Notes under the pieces: generated by a model
The model's database searches: none
What the model was told of the DNA's origin: nothing
What the model saw: the letters and a program-made list of their open reading frames with translations, nothing else
Program-made: the position numbers and the translations under genes
Shown here: positions 36,564 through 48,672 of the stretch, in pieces
Numbering within the stretch: the first letter of the stretch is position 1
How the letters are laid out: every line of letters starts with the position of its first letter
Source: Tausonia pullulans
Lineage: Eukaryota; Basidiomycota; Tremellomycetes; Cystofilobasidiales; Mrakiaceae
Length of the DNA stretch: 64,000 nucleotides
Assembly: GCA_951802195.1 (NCBI GenBank)
Contig: OX637620.1
Location: 1,178,001-1,242,000 of the forward strand
Direction of reading: 5' to 3'

Positions 36564-36823
36564 GGCGTTCTGATCTCTCCTCTGGCAAGAGACTGGTGCC
36601 TGAACGCAAGGAGGAAGGTGGCGGTCGAGGTGAGTCGCGGGAAGCTAGGCAGATTTCGAGGTTGGCGCCGAGCATGGATCCCTCTCCCCTTGTACGACGG
36701 CCTGCTCGCGCGGCGCGCTCCTCCACTCGAAATTTGGGAAACCGCGAAACGTGTCAGCACGCCGCTTGCAACCACCACCCCCCCTCCCCCTCCCACCACC
36801 CTCCCCCACCGACCTCACGCAGC

Positions 36824-38772
36824 ATGGCTCCCGGCGGAAAGAAGAGACGCTCCTCCCCTGGCCCCGCGTCGGACCTCCCGGCCAAGACGGTTGCCGTCGG
36901 CGAGGGCGCCGCGCCCGCCCCCCGGGCGCCGGTCGAGGGCATGAGCGACGCCGAGGGCGACGACGGCGTCTTTGACGAAGAGGGCGGCGACAGTGAGGGC
37001 GAGGTCGTCGACAGCGCCGACGAGAGCGACTCGGACGTGGACGAGAACGACCCGGACAGTCAGTGCCATCCGAACCCCTTGCGCGCTCAGACCACTTCTC
37101 CCTGTTGCTGAACGCGTCTCTACTCCGCCCGCTCGTGGCTTCTTTCCTCGCCTCCGTCCAGGCATGCACGTCGACCAGGCTGCGGAGGATGACGACCCGG
37201 AGGAGGCCTCGCTTGAGCCGTACCTCCCGTCGTCACGCCCGCTCAAGGAGGGCGAGGTCCTCGAGCCGGACCAAAGTGTCTACGAGATGCTTCACCGGAT
37301 GAATGTCCAGTGGCCCTGTCTTTCGGTCGATGTCCTCCGGGTGCGTGCTGCTGTCGCCTCTGAGATTCGACACGTCGTTTGACTGTCTTCTCTCTTTCTG
37401 CTCGTAGGACTCGCTCGGAGACGAGCGACGCAAGTTCCCGCACACCGCCTACGTCGTGACGGGTCAGTCAAGCGCGGCTCCTTTGCGTGGTGCTTGTTCG
37501 CCGTGCACTTCTGACGCCTGTCGTGCTCATCACAGGTACCCAGGCCGACACCGACTCCAACAATGAGATCCTGGTCATGAAGATGGGTGGCATGCACCGC
37601 ACCCAGCACGACGACGGTGAGGACCCCCGCCCCCCCCTCTCCCCCCCCCCTTTACTGCGTGTCTTACTCTCTCGGATAACGCTCTGATTCCTTCATTTGT
37701 CTCTTCAGACGAATCTGATGCCGAGTCCGAAACCTCGGACGACGTCGACGATGACGCTTTCCTCGAGTACCGCTCGATCCCTCATCCTGGCACCGTCAAC
37801 CGGATCCGTGCCGCCCCCATCCCCTCGACCTCCTCCCTCCCTCCTGCGTCGACGCCGTACCACGTCGCGTCGATGGCCGAGTCCGGCAAGGTCCACATCT
37901 GGAACGTCCGTCCCCTGATCGAGTCGCTCGATGTCCCCGGCTACACGTATGACAAGTCCAAGATCCACAAGCCCGTCCACACCATTCTCAATCACGGCTC
38001 CGCCGAGGGCTATGCGCTCGACTGGGCCGGCGGCGCCGAGGGCGAGGGTCTCCGTCTCGTCACAGGTGACATCCACTCTAAAATCTTCCTCACGACGAGC
38101 AACCAGACGGGGTTCACCACGGACGCTCGGCCTTTCCAGGGCCACACTTCCTCGGTCGAGGACCTTCAATGGTCGCCCTCGGAGCGGACCGTCTTTGCGT
38201 CGTGCTCGGCCGACCGGAGCATCCGGGTCTGGGACGTCCGGCAGAAGGCCCGAAAGAGCGTCGTCGGGCTCGAGAACGCCCACGAGAGCGATGTCAACGT
38301 CATTGCTTGGAACCAGGGAACGAGCTACCTACTCCTCAGTGGTGGAGACGAGGGAGCGCTCAAGGTCTGGGACCTGCGCAACTTCCAGGGGTGAGTCCCC
38401 GAACTTCTCCTCGTCGCCCATCGCTCCTCGACTGACTCCCCATCCAGCGCCAGCGCCCCCGCCCCGTCCCCTGTCGCCTCTTTCAACTGGCACACCGCTC
38501 CAATCACCTCAGTCGCTTGGCACCCGTCCGAGTCGTCCGTCTTCGCCGCCTCAGGCGCCGAGGGCACTGTCACGCTCTGGGACCTCTCGGTCGAGCAGGA
38601 TGACGACGAAGCCCCCGCTGAGGGCGAGCAGCCGCTCGACGTCCCCCCTCAGCTCCTCTTCGAGCACCACCAGGAGGACTGCAAGGAGGTCCGCTTCCTC
38701 CCCCAGATTCCTGGGGCTATCGTTTCTACCGGTGGCGCTGGATTCAACTGCTGGAAGACGATCTCGGTCTAG
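36824..38772 (+). CDS. RRB1: WD-repeat ribosome biogenesis protein RRB1 (GRWD1)
   Basis: The dedicated chaperone of uL3 (Rpl3) in yeast, nuclear/nucleolar. An acidic N-terminus (DVDENDPDS and neighbours), then the CAF1C/H4-binding-type motif [20 protein letters not shown]. Next [20 protein letters not shown], then [17 protein letters not shown]. The WD40 propeller follows: [95 protein letters not shown] and the end [16 protein letters not shown]. Six introns, mostly in the first half. Function is by strong family resemblance. Confidence 0.92.
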
Positions 38773-38985
38773 ATGGTGGCGCACGTTCAAGTCTCCTTTT
38801 GTTGGTTTCGTTTGGCCGTTTTTTTTTTCCTCTTGTCATGCCAGGATCACTCGCATCGTTCTCTCGCTCGCTTTTTTTTTCTCCGAAAGCCAATCCTTCA
38901 TGCGCATCGCTTTGGTTCTTTTGGGGTGTTATTGAGAGGGAGGGAGGAAAGATGGAAGGAGTTGGGGAGGGGACAAAGCAGTCTA

Positions 38986-41190
38986 TTACTTCTCCTCAGC
39001 CGGGGCAGCGGCCGCCGCCTTCTTGGCCTTCTTCTTGTCTGCACGGAGCTTGGACGCGAGGAGCGTCTTAAGCTCCTCGTCCTTGACGGCGTGGCTGGAC
39101 TTGAGCTTGCTGGCCGAGTACCAGTTGGGAGACGGCGAGACGAGGAGGGGTCCCGCCGGGAGGAGGGCGATGGTGAAGAAGAACTGAGCGACGAAGGAGC
39201 CCTTGTCCGTGTTGACGACCTGGTAGGGCGTCAGGAGGTTGTGCTGGACGGCCTCCTGGACACCCATACGCGCGCGCTTCTCGTCATCAAGCGACCGGAG
39301 GGTGAAGGGGAAGGCACCGGCCTTGAGGGAAAGGGAGTGGAGACAGTTCGTCAATGCTCAAGATCGAGAACTTCGGGGCAAACGACGAGCAACCCACCTT
39401 CTTCTTGATCTCAGCGAAGACAGACCGGGAAGTCTGCATCTTGAGCTGGTAGGTGATGTCGTTCTTCTTGAAGATGGTCGTGCGGGCCTCCTCGGCGCGG
39501 TTCTTGCCGTCCGGGGCCGAAGTAATGAGAACGTCAACACCGAAGACCTCGCCCTCCTCGAAGGTCTTGGTGGACTCCTCGCGACGCTGCTCGGGCGACG
39601 GGTTGAGAATAATGCGCTTGGGTCCGTCGGTCTTGTTCTGGGTGTGCTGTGGAGACCAACATGGAGGAGAAGCAGCAGGAGTCAGCGGTCGGACGGGTGG
39701 TGAACCTCCGCGAAGGAGAGAACAGGGACAGAAGACGTACGTCGCACGAGAGCTGGCCTGGAAAGGTTGTCGACGCGTCATCGGGGTAGAGAAGTCAGAA
39801 CATCGTCATCACTCGCCTCTACCACGTGCCTGCATCGCGAGAAAGAGCGCGCGCGCGTCGGTAGGACTCACCCTCGACGGGGATGCACGAGAACTCCTGG
39901 GCAACCTTCTGAACGGCGTCGGTGACGTCGTAGGTCTTTCCAGCGGGCTTGACGAGGCGCATCTGAAGAGTGGGTTGGGCATTGAGCAGCTGGAAAGGCT
40001 GCAAGAGAGGGATGAGAGAATGAGACTCACGGCGGCCTGGGCGGCCTGGTAGGCGGCCTCGACGACGTCGGCCCGGCGGTCCTCGGCGGGGGCAGCGTCG
40101 GTGGCACCAATCACGATGGTCTCAGCGTGAATCGAGGCGTACTGAGAAGGATATAAGTCAGCGGTCATTCAGGTAGGAAGGTAGCCTCCAAAGCACGGTA
40201 GGGCGGCGGCAGACGAGGGATCTGCACTCAGGGACAAAACGCGGTCTGGCAAGGGACTCGGCTTGCTGATGCCCGACTTATTTCGGACAAGTCTCGGATC
40301 TACAACAATCCCCGCTTCCACCACTGAACAAGCGCGCAAGAGAAATGACGAGACTCACGCCGTCGATGTGGATACCAAGCATGAGCTTAGCGACGTCGCC
40401 GTTAGCAAGAGCAGCAACGCCGGTGTCCGAGGTCAAGGGCGAGAAGTGCGAAACAGTGTTGTTGACCGAGATGGCGGTGGGGAAAGCAATGCCTGCGCCG
40501 ACGAAGGAGCACGAGCGACCAAGAACGAAAGAGAACAAGAGAGAGGTGAGTAAGTATCAACTGCCTGGTCGGACGACCGGCTGCAACCGAGTTAGTGGGG
40601 ACTGGACAGACCCTTGGAGACCGGGGTCTTGACCTTCTTGTTGTTGTAGACGGTAGCAACGGCCTCGGTGATGAGCTTGTCACCCCTGAGAACGAGGTAC
40701 AAAGCCAAATGAGCGAGAGTTCGAAAGACGAATATGCCGCCTCCTGGCTTGCTTGTGCTGGACCCCGAGAGAGGGCAACGGGGCGAGACTGTGACATATG
40801 CGGACGACAGAACTTACTCAATGCAGAGCTCGAGGATGGACGCGCCGTCGACGATCTTGGGAACGAGCTTGGCGAGGACACCGGCGAGGAGGGTCGAGGC
40901 GGTCTGGTACTTGGTGACGCTGTCGGTCGAGACGCGATGAAAGAGCGCAGGTGGAAGTGGGAGGTGACGAGAGATCAGAAATGAGGCATCGTGATGGTCG
41001 CAGCAAAGGCGATGAGCCCAGGTATGGAGTGACGACGACGGAGTCGACAGCGAGGCGAGGCCGTGGGAAGAAGACGACGTGGGACTAACGTATCGGGGGA
41101 GAGAGCCTTCTCCTCGACAGCCTTCTCCTCGACCTTCTTGGCCTTGAGAGGAACGGCGGCAGCAATGGGCTCGGCGGGGGCGTCAGACAT
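38986..41190 (-). CDS. EBP1/PA2G4 (p42) homologue, M24-type proliferation-associated protein
   Basis: A catalytically inactive methionine-aminopeptidase-fold protein that binds the ribosome tunnel exit and affects growth. Core text: [100 protein letters not shown], and [15 protein letters not shown]. The insert specific to PA2G4 follows ([20 protein letters not shown]), then [20 protein letters not shown] and the end of the fold ([18 protein letters not shown]-like). A Lys/Ala-rich tail closes it ([20 protein letters not shown]). The metal ligands of true M24 peptidases are not kept in order, as in EBP1. About eight introns. Divergent from the glutaredoxin-like gene by 243 bp. Confidence 0.9.
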
Positions 41191-41433
41191 GATAGGGAGT
41201 AGGGACGGGGGAAGGGGAGAGAATGGAAGAGGATGAGTTGGTGGTTGACAGCCCATCTCTGCAGGAGCGCGCGCGGGAGCGGCAACTTGCCGGCCCTTGA
41301 CGACAGCACGCGAGCAAAACTGGCGGACAGGCATGTCGTCAAGGGCAATCCGAGCGAGCGAGAGATCAAGAAGTGACGCGATGCAGGGTCCACCTTCGAC
41401 AACCATCAGCACCGCTCCATTCGCTCTCGCCGG

Positions 41434-41954
41434 ATGCCTCCAAGGCCCAGTATCCCGCGTCTTATCCTCTTCACCGGTGGAGCAGAGTGTAGTCTGTGCA
41501 CAGTCGCCAAGGAGGATCTCGCCAACCTGCGCCAGAAGGTAAGCAAACAAAAACGAATCGACGCGATTCTCTCCTCCTTCATGCTGACGACGAAGTGTGG
41601 AATTGTAGGTCGCTTTTGATCTTGAGCTTTTCAACATCCGCAAGACCGAGGGCGAGGATCGTGAAGTCAAGAAATGGAGGAGGATGTACCAGTACGACAT
41701 CGTGAGTGTCGCACTTGCGACCACCTGCCCCCGTCTTGCTATGATGGCCTCGCATCCGCCATCGCTCCTTCCTGCCCTTCTGATATGTATGTGCCAAGCT
41801 CACCTTGCCTCGTCGCCGATGCCCCTAGCCCGTTCTCCATCTGGAAAATTACGGGAGGATAATGAAGCACCGCGTGGATCAAGAGAAACTGGAGGAGATA
41901 TTGAAGGCGTGGAAACCGACGGAAGCGAAGACGGACAGGACAGACGGGGACTGA
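41434..41954 (+). CDS. Glutaredoxin-like protein (YDR286C/C5orf63 type)
   Basis: Three exons (41434-41538, 41609-41701, 41829-41954) join in frame to 107 residues. The N-terminus LILFTGGAECSLCTVAKEDL has a CxxC thiol motif on the first strand-helix turn. FDLELFNIRKTEGEDREVKK and WRRMYQYDIPVLHLENYG carry the cis-proline (IPVLH) of the thioredoxin fold. The end RIMKHRVDQEKLEEILKAW matches the C-terminal helix of this family. Probably a mitochondrial or cytosolic thiol-disulfide protein of unclear substrate. The third exon overlaps a different open frame that feeds the downstream PSP gene (see findings). Confidence 0.85.
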
Positions 41955-42029
41955 ACCTGAGTCAGTTAGCGGTTTCCTCTTTCGCTCCAACCCATCTCTC
42001 ATGTGCTGATACGCCTCTTCTGACCCCAG

Positions 42030-43664
42030 AACCGCTCAAATACGAGCCTCAGATTCGGTTGGTCATCAAGAACGGCGAGATCTTCCCGACTGAAGACCAG
42101 GAAGACTCGCTTCTATGGATGTCAGACGATGCACATGGATCGAGCACCTCGGCACCTACTTTCCGTTCAGCGCCCTGGCGGACCGCCATTGGGCGCAGCT
42201 TCTTTGGACTCTCCTCTGCCGAGCACTGGACACTCGAGCTCGGTTTCGAGGACAATGACGACCTTGTTGACCTCCTCTATGACACGTTCGCGGCCTTCAA
42301 CGAAGAGATTGTTGGTAAGAGTTCGCAACTCCGGGAGCGACCGGATTGGGACGGCGAGGAGGATCTCGCATGGGTCGTCGACGAAGAGGGACGGACGGAA
42401 GGCGTGGCGGGTGTGATTTTCGAGCACGCCGACGCTGGGGTGCTGGGAGAGGACAACAACGACATCGCGCTGACTTCGGAAACGCCGCGGTCGTCGAGGA
42501 AGAGGAAAAGGCCGATCCAGTTAGTCGTTGAGCTCGGCTCGTCACCTTGAATCCCTGTAACATTCACATTCGAATTCAATCTTAGGCTCTGCTTTAACTG
42601 CCACGAACCAAGTCATCGCCTCAGCTACTGCCCATACACTATCGATTCGGCCACCATATCGGCCGCTCGCGCCGCTTTCCGTGCCGAGCAAGACGAACGA
42701 GCTGCGGCAGACGAGGCGGACGGCCTCGACTTGGACAGCAACAACGCACCAACATTCAAACGGCTGTATGAGGTTGCTGAAGATGTGGAAAAGCAGAAGA
42801 AATTCATTAAGCAATTCATACCGGGAAATATTGAGAGTCCTACTTTGCGGGAGGCACTCGATGCTTCGGAGCCCGACGGGCCTGGCAGCGAGATCTGGGA
42901 GAGGATGGGCATTTGGGGGTGAGTCATATTAGCCTGCGGGCAATTTCATCCCTTGATGTTCGGCTGACCAGTCTCTATCCGACAGGTACCCGCCAGGTTG
43001 GTACAGCTCTACGAACCCACGCGATGAAGTCCTCCGGCGAGTCAAACAGCGCAGCGAAGCATTCACAGACCCGGCACGCTCGGAGAGCCCACCTCTCCTC
43101 ATGGTCTACGGCGCTACAAGCGCCCTCTCATCGCTCGAGACGCCTGGAGAAGCATTCGAGGGGGACGAAGGCGATCGCTCCGAATCCGACATGTCGATGG
43201 ACTCAGCCGAAGAGGGATCTCCGGCGGCACCCGCCGTGCCTCTCTCCAAGCCGTTCATGCATCGCTGGGCGATCTTTGACACTAAACGGTTCGACACGAT
43301 GAGCCTGCCGGTGTTCTCAATGTCCGACCCTCGTCCCCTCGCCCCGATCGCGGTCACACGACTGCCGGCGCTGCCGCTGCCGCCCGAGCCCAAGACCGAG
43401 CTGGAGACGAAGAGCGAGCGTCTGAAACGCGTCTGGAGAGAGTTGCAGAGCGGCCAGGCTAGTAGCACTGTCGCAAGTGCACGCATCGATCCTTCAGTAC
43501 CCTTAGCTCGTCTGTCTTCTCAAAACGTCTCTCTTGCCTCCGCTCCGCCGCTTCCTCCTCCTTCCCCTCTTCCTCCTCCTCCTCCATTGTCACCTCCTCC
43601 TTTGTCACCTCTACCACCTGCTCCAGAGTTGGCCCCTCCCCTTCCACCGTCCAATAATTTGTAG
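42030..43664 (+). CDS. CCHC zinc-knuckle and PSP-domain protein (ZCCHC8-like); 5' end uncertain
   Basis: The first certain exon reads PLKYEPQIRLVIKNGEIFP and goes on to acidic text ending RKRKRPIQ. After an intron comes the knuckle LCFNCHEPSHRLSYCPY (Cys-x2-Cys-x4-His-x4-Cys). Then RLYEVAEDVEKQKKFIKQFI, a PSP-type segment WERMGIWGYPPGWYSSTNP split by an intron, and a Pro-rich tail ([20 protein letters not shown]). Knuckle followed by PSP with GYPPGW is the layout of ZCCHC8, scaffold of the nuclear exosome targeting complex in animals, and of related splicing/RNA-decay proteins. The upstream exon and start codon are unclear: a phase-1 acceptor at 42030 fits a donor at 41961, which places the preceding exon over the glutaredoxin gene's last exon in another frame. 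Confidence 0.7.
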
Positions 43665-44891
43665 ATCAATACAGGTCGTGTGATAGCATGGACTGGACGG
43701 AAGACCATGATATGAGGCTCTTGCCGCACCTCATGAGAGTCAAACCATGACATTCCGGCCGCTGATCTGAGTTTGAGGTGTTTCTCTCGGTTCCGCAGGG
43801 ACAGGCCAGGCGAACAAGCGTGTCCGCCTGCTTGTGTTGTCGCGCAGATTCCCCGTCTCCTTCCGGACCACGGATCGACGTGTGCCCTTTCTCCGTTCCT
43901 CAGTTTTTGGGAGTTCGTTCATGGCCGGAGTCTCGCCCTGGTCCGTGTCTCCGGCGTTATCATGAGGGCGTACGCAAGCGGAGGGCTCAGACGACGGCTC
44001 GAAACGGGTTCCAGAGGCGCGTGCGTGGGAGAGACGCGCAGCCTGCACCGGGGGGACTTCGGACCTCGAATGTCCGTCCAGTCCGTCCCGGGAGCGCCCT
44101 GCCACATGTCGCCGTGTGCCGGCCCCTCCACTCAATGTTTTCAGCCTTCGACAAGACAGGGGCTATCCAAGTCTGCATCGTCGTGAGACGCTTACTTTGG
44201 GAGGAGCTGGAACTCGCACACAAGAGTTGTTGAGGGGGAAAAGGGCGTGGCGGAAATTCAAGGACGGCTTGAAAATCTCCAGAGAACGATGATGGGAGGA
44301 TTCCGGACGCTTGCGGGCTTGTGAGGCACTCGCAGCAGACCAGCCAGCAGAAAGAGGAATGTCATGAGCGGATCCGGCCTTCTCCCGGTGAATCTTGTCT
44401 ATTCTGCAAGAAAGGAGTACGGAAGAGGCGGTCGATGAGCGATTGAGCTGAGGCAAGAGGGGAAACAGAGCGCGCCGGGTTCTCTCCCCTGGAGCGAGCC
44501 TGAGACTGCTTTCTGGAGTCGCCGGGAGGAGATGAAGGAACGGATAGACGCCACCCTCAGCTCGGCTTCATTTGCCTGTGGACCCGCTGTCTGGAGCAAG
44601 GGGAAAGGGGAGGGGAGGATCTCACGTGTCCTGCAGGTGAGGCACGCAGAAGGGAAAAAAAAAAAACAGCGAGCACCGGAGGAATGTCGGCGGTCTGCCT
44701 CGCACAAGTCGCCGCTTCTTCGCTCTCCGAGACTCCTTCCCCCCTCCCTTGGCCTCAAATCGGGCATCTCGTTCACTCTCCTCGTCTTTCCTCCATCCGC
44801 ATTACTCTTAGGCCCCACATCCCCCCGGGTACCTTCGCATTCCCTCGCATTCCCCACCCACCCTACACCCGTCAACAACTCCCTCCTCGAC
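43665..44891. other. 1.2-kb upstream region of the sugar transporter
   Basis: Open frames on both strands show no recognisable protein or conserved motif. The last 200 bp before the transporter ATG are pyrimidine-rich, as in other leaders here. I assign it as promoter and leader; no operator could be named with confidence. Confidence 0.45.
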
Positions 44892-47461
44892 ATGTCCGAC
44901 GAGGACTTCAACAAGAAGCAGGAGATCGTCCATGACGAGAAGAACGCGGGAACTCCGCACATTCTCGGTGGTGGTTCCCACTTCGACCCGAACGCCAAGG
45001 ATGTAGCCGTCAAGACCGTCTTCAACGCCGACTACGCGGCCGTGAGTTGTTACCTCTGTTTCTCATGTGAACTCGGAGAAGCGTCAACTGACGGGTTACA
45101 CGCCTCCGCGTTTCCTTCTCGACCCCGTTTCCGCTGTCACTCGGCCCGGTCCTGTCACTCCCTCGCTACCTCTTCGGACTAAATTGTCTAGGCCATCGCC
45201 GCTGCGCCTGTCAACCCGCGGTCCAAAGAATCCATTCAACTTTACTTCGCTTGTGCCGTCTCCTTCCTTTGCGCCTGTCAGTGTTCACTTCCATTCCAGC
45301 TCAGCGCGCATGCTCTTCTCCGCTTCACCTGCGGGGCTGGCCGAGTTTCAGCTTAACTTCGGAGTTGTGTCCTGATTTCGCACGGCCCTTTCTTTTCGCA
45401 CGGTCCTTTCTTCCAGGTGCTAACGGATGTCAGTCCGCTTTCCCCATGTGGGAGGCATGGCCTCAATGGCGAGCCCCATGCCTGATACTTTGCCCTCCCC
45501 TCTCCATGTATCTTTCTCTGCCTCTTCCTTCCTGCTCCCCTTCTCCCTGTCCTCGCAGACGATGGATCTCTCATGACCTCGATCAACGCCATGACCTTCT
45601 ATCAAAACAAGTTTAACGCTGGAACCACCGGATCCGTGAGCCCACTTCCCTCCTCGCCGCCACATTGCCGTCGTCCGCCGTATTCTATGCTGACAGCTTT
45701 CTCCTCCTTTCTCAGACTACCGGAATCATCTTCTCTATTTACACCATCGGCTCCATGGTTGGAGCTTTCTCTGCTGGGCCTCTCGCCGACCGATTCGGTC
45801 GCCGCATCGGAATGTTTGTCGGAGGCTGCGTCATCGTCACTGGAATGGCCATCATCTCCTCTGCCAACGTTAAGGGCCAGCTTATCGCCGGACGCTTCAT
45901 CCTCGGATGGGGAATCTCCATCATGACTGTCGCGGCTCCCTCATACTGTGTTGAGATCGCTCCCGCCAACTGGAGAGGACGCATGGTGCGCTATCTCTCT
46001 CGCCCTTCGATGGCACCTGGTTTCGCTGACTCAAAACTTTCCTCTCGTCTAGACCGGTATCTACAACTGTGGATGGTTCGGAGGAGCCGTCCCCGCCGCT
46101 GCCGTCACTTTCGGCACCCAGTACATCAAATCCGACATGTCGTGGCGTCTTCCTCTCAGTGGGTCCTCCTTTCTCTCACCTGCGCCCTCGTACAAGAAAC
46201 TCCTTCACCCCGTGTCCGCTACTGACGCCTTCTCTCCCGCTCTTTCCACTAGTCCTCCAAGGTGTCCCTTCGATCGCCGTCATGTGCTCCGTCTACTTTA
46301 TCCCCGAATCCCCTCGTTGGCTCATGGCCAACGGCCGCGAGTCTGAGGCCCTCGATTTCCTCATTAAGTACCACGGAAACAACGACCCCAACTCGCCCAT
46401 GGTTGCTCTCGAGATCCGCGAGTTCCGTGAGAACATTGCCACCGATGCCTCCGACAAGCGTTGGTGGGACTACCGCCCTCTCTTCATCACTTCCAACGGA
46501 CGGTGGCGTATGCTCTGTGGTTTGTCCTGTCCTGTCTGCTTAGTCTCGAGTCTCTTATAAAGACCGCTGACCGCCCTCTTTTTTCTTTCCAGTTCTCATG
46601 ATTTCGGTCTTCGGACAGTTCTCTGGAAACGGTCTTGGATACTTCAACACCGTCATCTACAACAACCTCGGATACACCGACGTCGCCACCCAACTCGGTT
46701 TGAATCTTGCCAACCAATGTGTCTCCGCTGTCTGCGCTGTCACTGCTGCCTTCCTTTCGGACCGCATGCCCCGTCGCCCGTGAGCATCTGTCGTCCTCTG
46801 CGCTTGCCACTTCGCCGCTCGCCGACCTCATCTGACCCCTCATTCCTCGTCACCCAGGGTCCTCATTTGGTCTACCTTCGGCTGCTCCATCCTCCTCGCC
46901 ATCAACGGAGCCCTCTCCTACAGGTGGTCTAAGCAGGAGCTCGACCCCAACAAGACTGACGGCTCCTACCTCAACCCCAACCTCGCCCTCGGACAGGGTG
47001 CTCTCGCCGCCTACTATATGTTCAACGCCCTCTTCTCGTTCGGTTACACGCCGCTTCAGGGAGCTTACCCGACAGAGTGCCTCGAGTCGACCTCCCGTGC
47101 CAAGGGTATGGCCCTCTCTGGTGTCATCGTGAGCCTCTTCGGATTCATCAACCAGTTCGCCGGTCCCATCGCCCTCGGCAAGATTAAGAACAACTACGTG
47201 TTTGTCTTCGTGGGTTGGGATTTGGTTGAAACGGCTGGTCAGTTTGAAACGAAGTTTGTTCTTTACTCGTCAAGTTCAATCGTTGACGTCTTCCCCCTTT
47301 TCTCTGTAGCCTGGTACTTCCTCGGTGTCGAGACCCAGGGACGCACGCTCGAGCAGCTCGACGACATCTTCTCGGCTCCTTACCCCGTCAAGAAGTCCAA
47401 GGAGATGGCCAAGATCGCCGTCAAGAAGGCCGGGGACGAGGTCGTCGTCGAGCAGCTCTAA
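44892..47461 (+). CDS. MFS sugar transporter, lactose-permease/LAC12 type
   Basis: A 12-helix proton-sugar symporter of the sugar porter family in the plasma membrane. A long cytosolic N-terminus (MSDEDFNKKQEIVHDEKNAG) precedes helix 1. Helix 1 ends CACANGYDGSLMTSINAM, reconstructed through a 12-nt exon (45417-45428). The A-loop is GPLADRFGRRIGMFVGG, and helix 5 follows PSYCVEIAPANWRGRMTGIY. Then the PESPRW motif (FIPESPRWLMANGRESEA), helix 7 VFGQFSGNGLGYFNTVIYNN, helix 10 GYTPLQGAYPTECLESTSRA, and the end VETQGRTLEQLDDIFSAPYP. The QxxGNGLxxY text in helix 7, without the QQxxG of hexose carriers, is typical of the LAC12-like branch. Ten or so introns; those around the microexon (140 and 130 nt) are longer than usual. 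The true substrate is unknown. Confidence 0.9.
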
Positions 47462-48672
47462 GCAGCCTCGCCTGTTTTCCCCTTCTCTCTCTCTCTCCTG
47501 TCTTTTCATTCACGATCTCGGTCACCCGGCTGCTCTTCCCTCCTCTACTTCTTTTCTATCCTCCTTGCTCTTTTTGTGCTGCCCTTCTTCTTGGGGTTTC
47601 ATCTAGTAATTGTCGCTGCGGCCTAACGCCACGAGATGGATATCAGTGTCTTCGTGTCCCATCCTCATCGTGCCTTTCGAGACCTACTCGGAAAAAAAAA
47701 TGCAGAGAATTAGAGCTCGTTTCACCCTTTACCGCCCAAGAGAGCAAGGGGGCGCGGATCTGCAACGATACGAGGGCTGAAGGGCGCCCAACTGTCTCCT
47801 TTCTTTGTCTCTTCCTCTGAGTCCGCGTCAAACAAGGCGTACTGTCGCCCGAGCACAATCAGTGACATGATGAATCCTTCTCAGTTCCTGGCACGGTATC
47901 CCGCTATCTCAGACTGCCAAGAAAGCGAGCGGGCGAAGTTGATTGTGAGGCGCTCGCGATTGTCAAGGGGCAGGGATGAAGGACGACGTCAATGGGACGG
48001 ACGGGAAAAAGCTTGGTGTACAGGCTCGCTTTCCAAACGAGGGTTCAGATGATATCTGTTCAACTTGATTTTGTTTGTCTCGCTTGCCATAGGTACGCAC
48101 TGCCTGCGATCTCACCGAGGTAGATCAGGAGGTCGAGACTCGCGAGGAAAGGCAAGCTCGTGTCTCTCCCATGTGCGATGCATGGTTGACTCCTTCAAGA
48201 GTTTCGGAGAGGGCATCAGGATTAGATTCCGTTGAGGATCAAGAGGGTCGCGGAGAAAATGCCCGGGAGTGAGGAGGAAAGCGAGCGCCAGACAGGTGAG
48301 CGCGGCCCCCGAAGACGCTGGCCCGCGACTGACCATCCAATGTTCGTTCGAGAGGCTTTGAGTGATGCATGATCATGTCCTTGGTATGCAATATTGTATT
48401 GGGAAATATGGGGCGAGATACTGCAGACAGGCGGGAGAACAAGATCTTGGTTGAGAGCCAGACGAGGGATTCGCCGCCCGTTTTCCAAGGTCTTACGGTT
48501 TACGACCGCTTGTCACCCGCAAGCCAGCCCCTGGGAAGCCCACCTCCTCGGAGTTGTCTGCTACGCGACAAAAAGGTGCAGCCTTCTTCTCAGATGCATG
48601 ACCTAGAGGACCACGAACTGATCTTCGTGCAATTACAAATCATCATCCATCGCGCAGTCGCCCAGTCTAAGA
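47462..48672. other. 1.2-kb gap between convergent genes
   Basis: Lies between the stops of the sugar transporter and DAP2. There is an A-run near 47693 and nothing that reads as a gene, tRNA or repeat family. Open frames here are short and lack any familiar motif. Confidence 0.5.

Noticed and set aside
43740-44135. A 131-codon Arg/Ser/Thr-rich minus-strand frame upstream of the transporter
   Set aside because: Low-complexity charged text with no family resemblance; probably a chance frame in GC-rich DNA.
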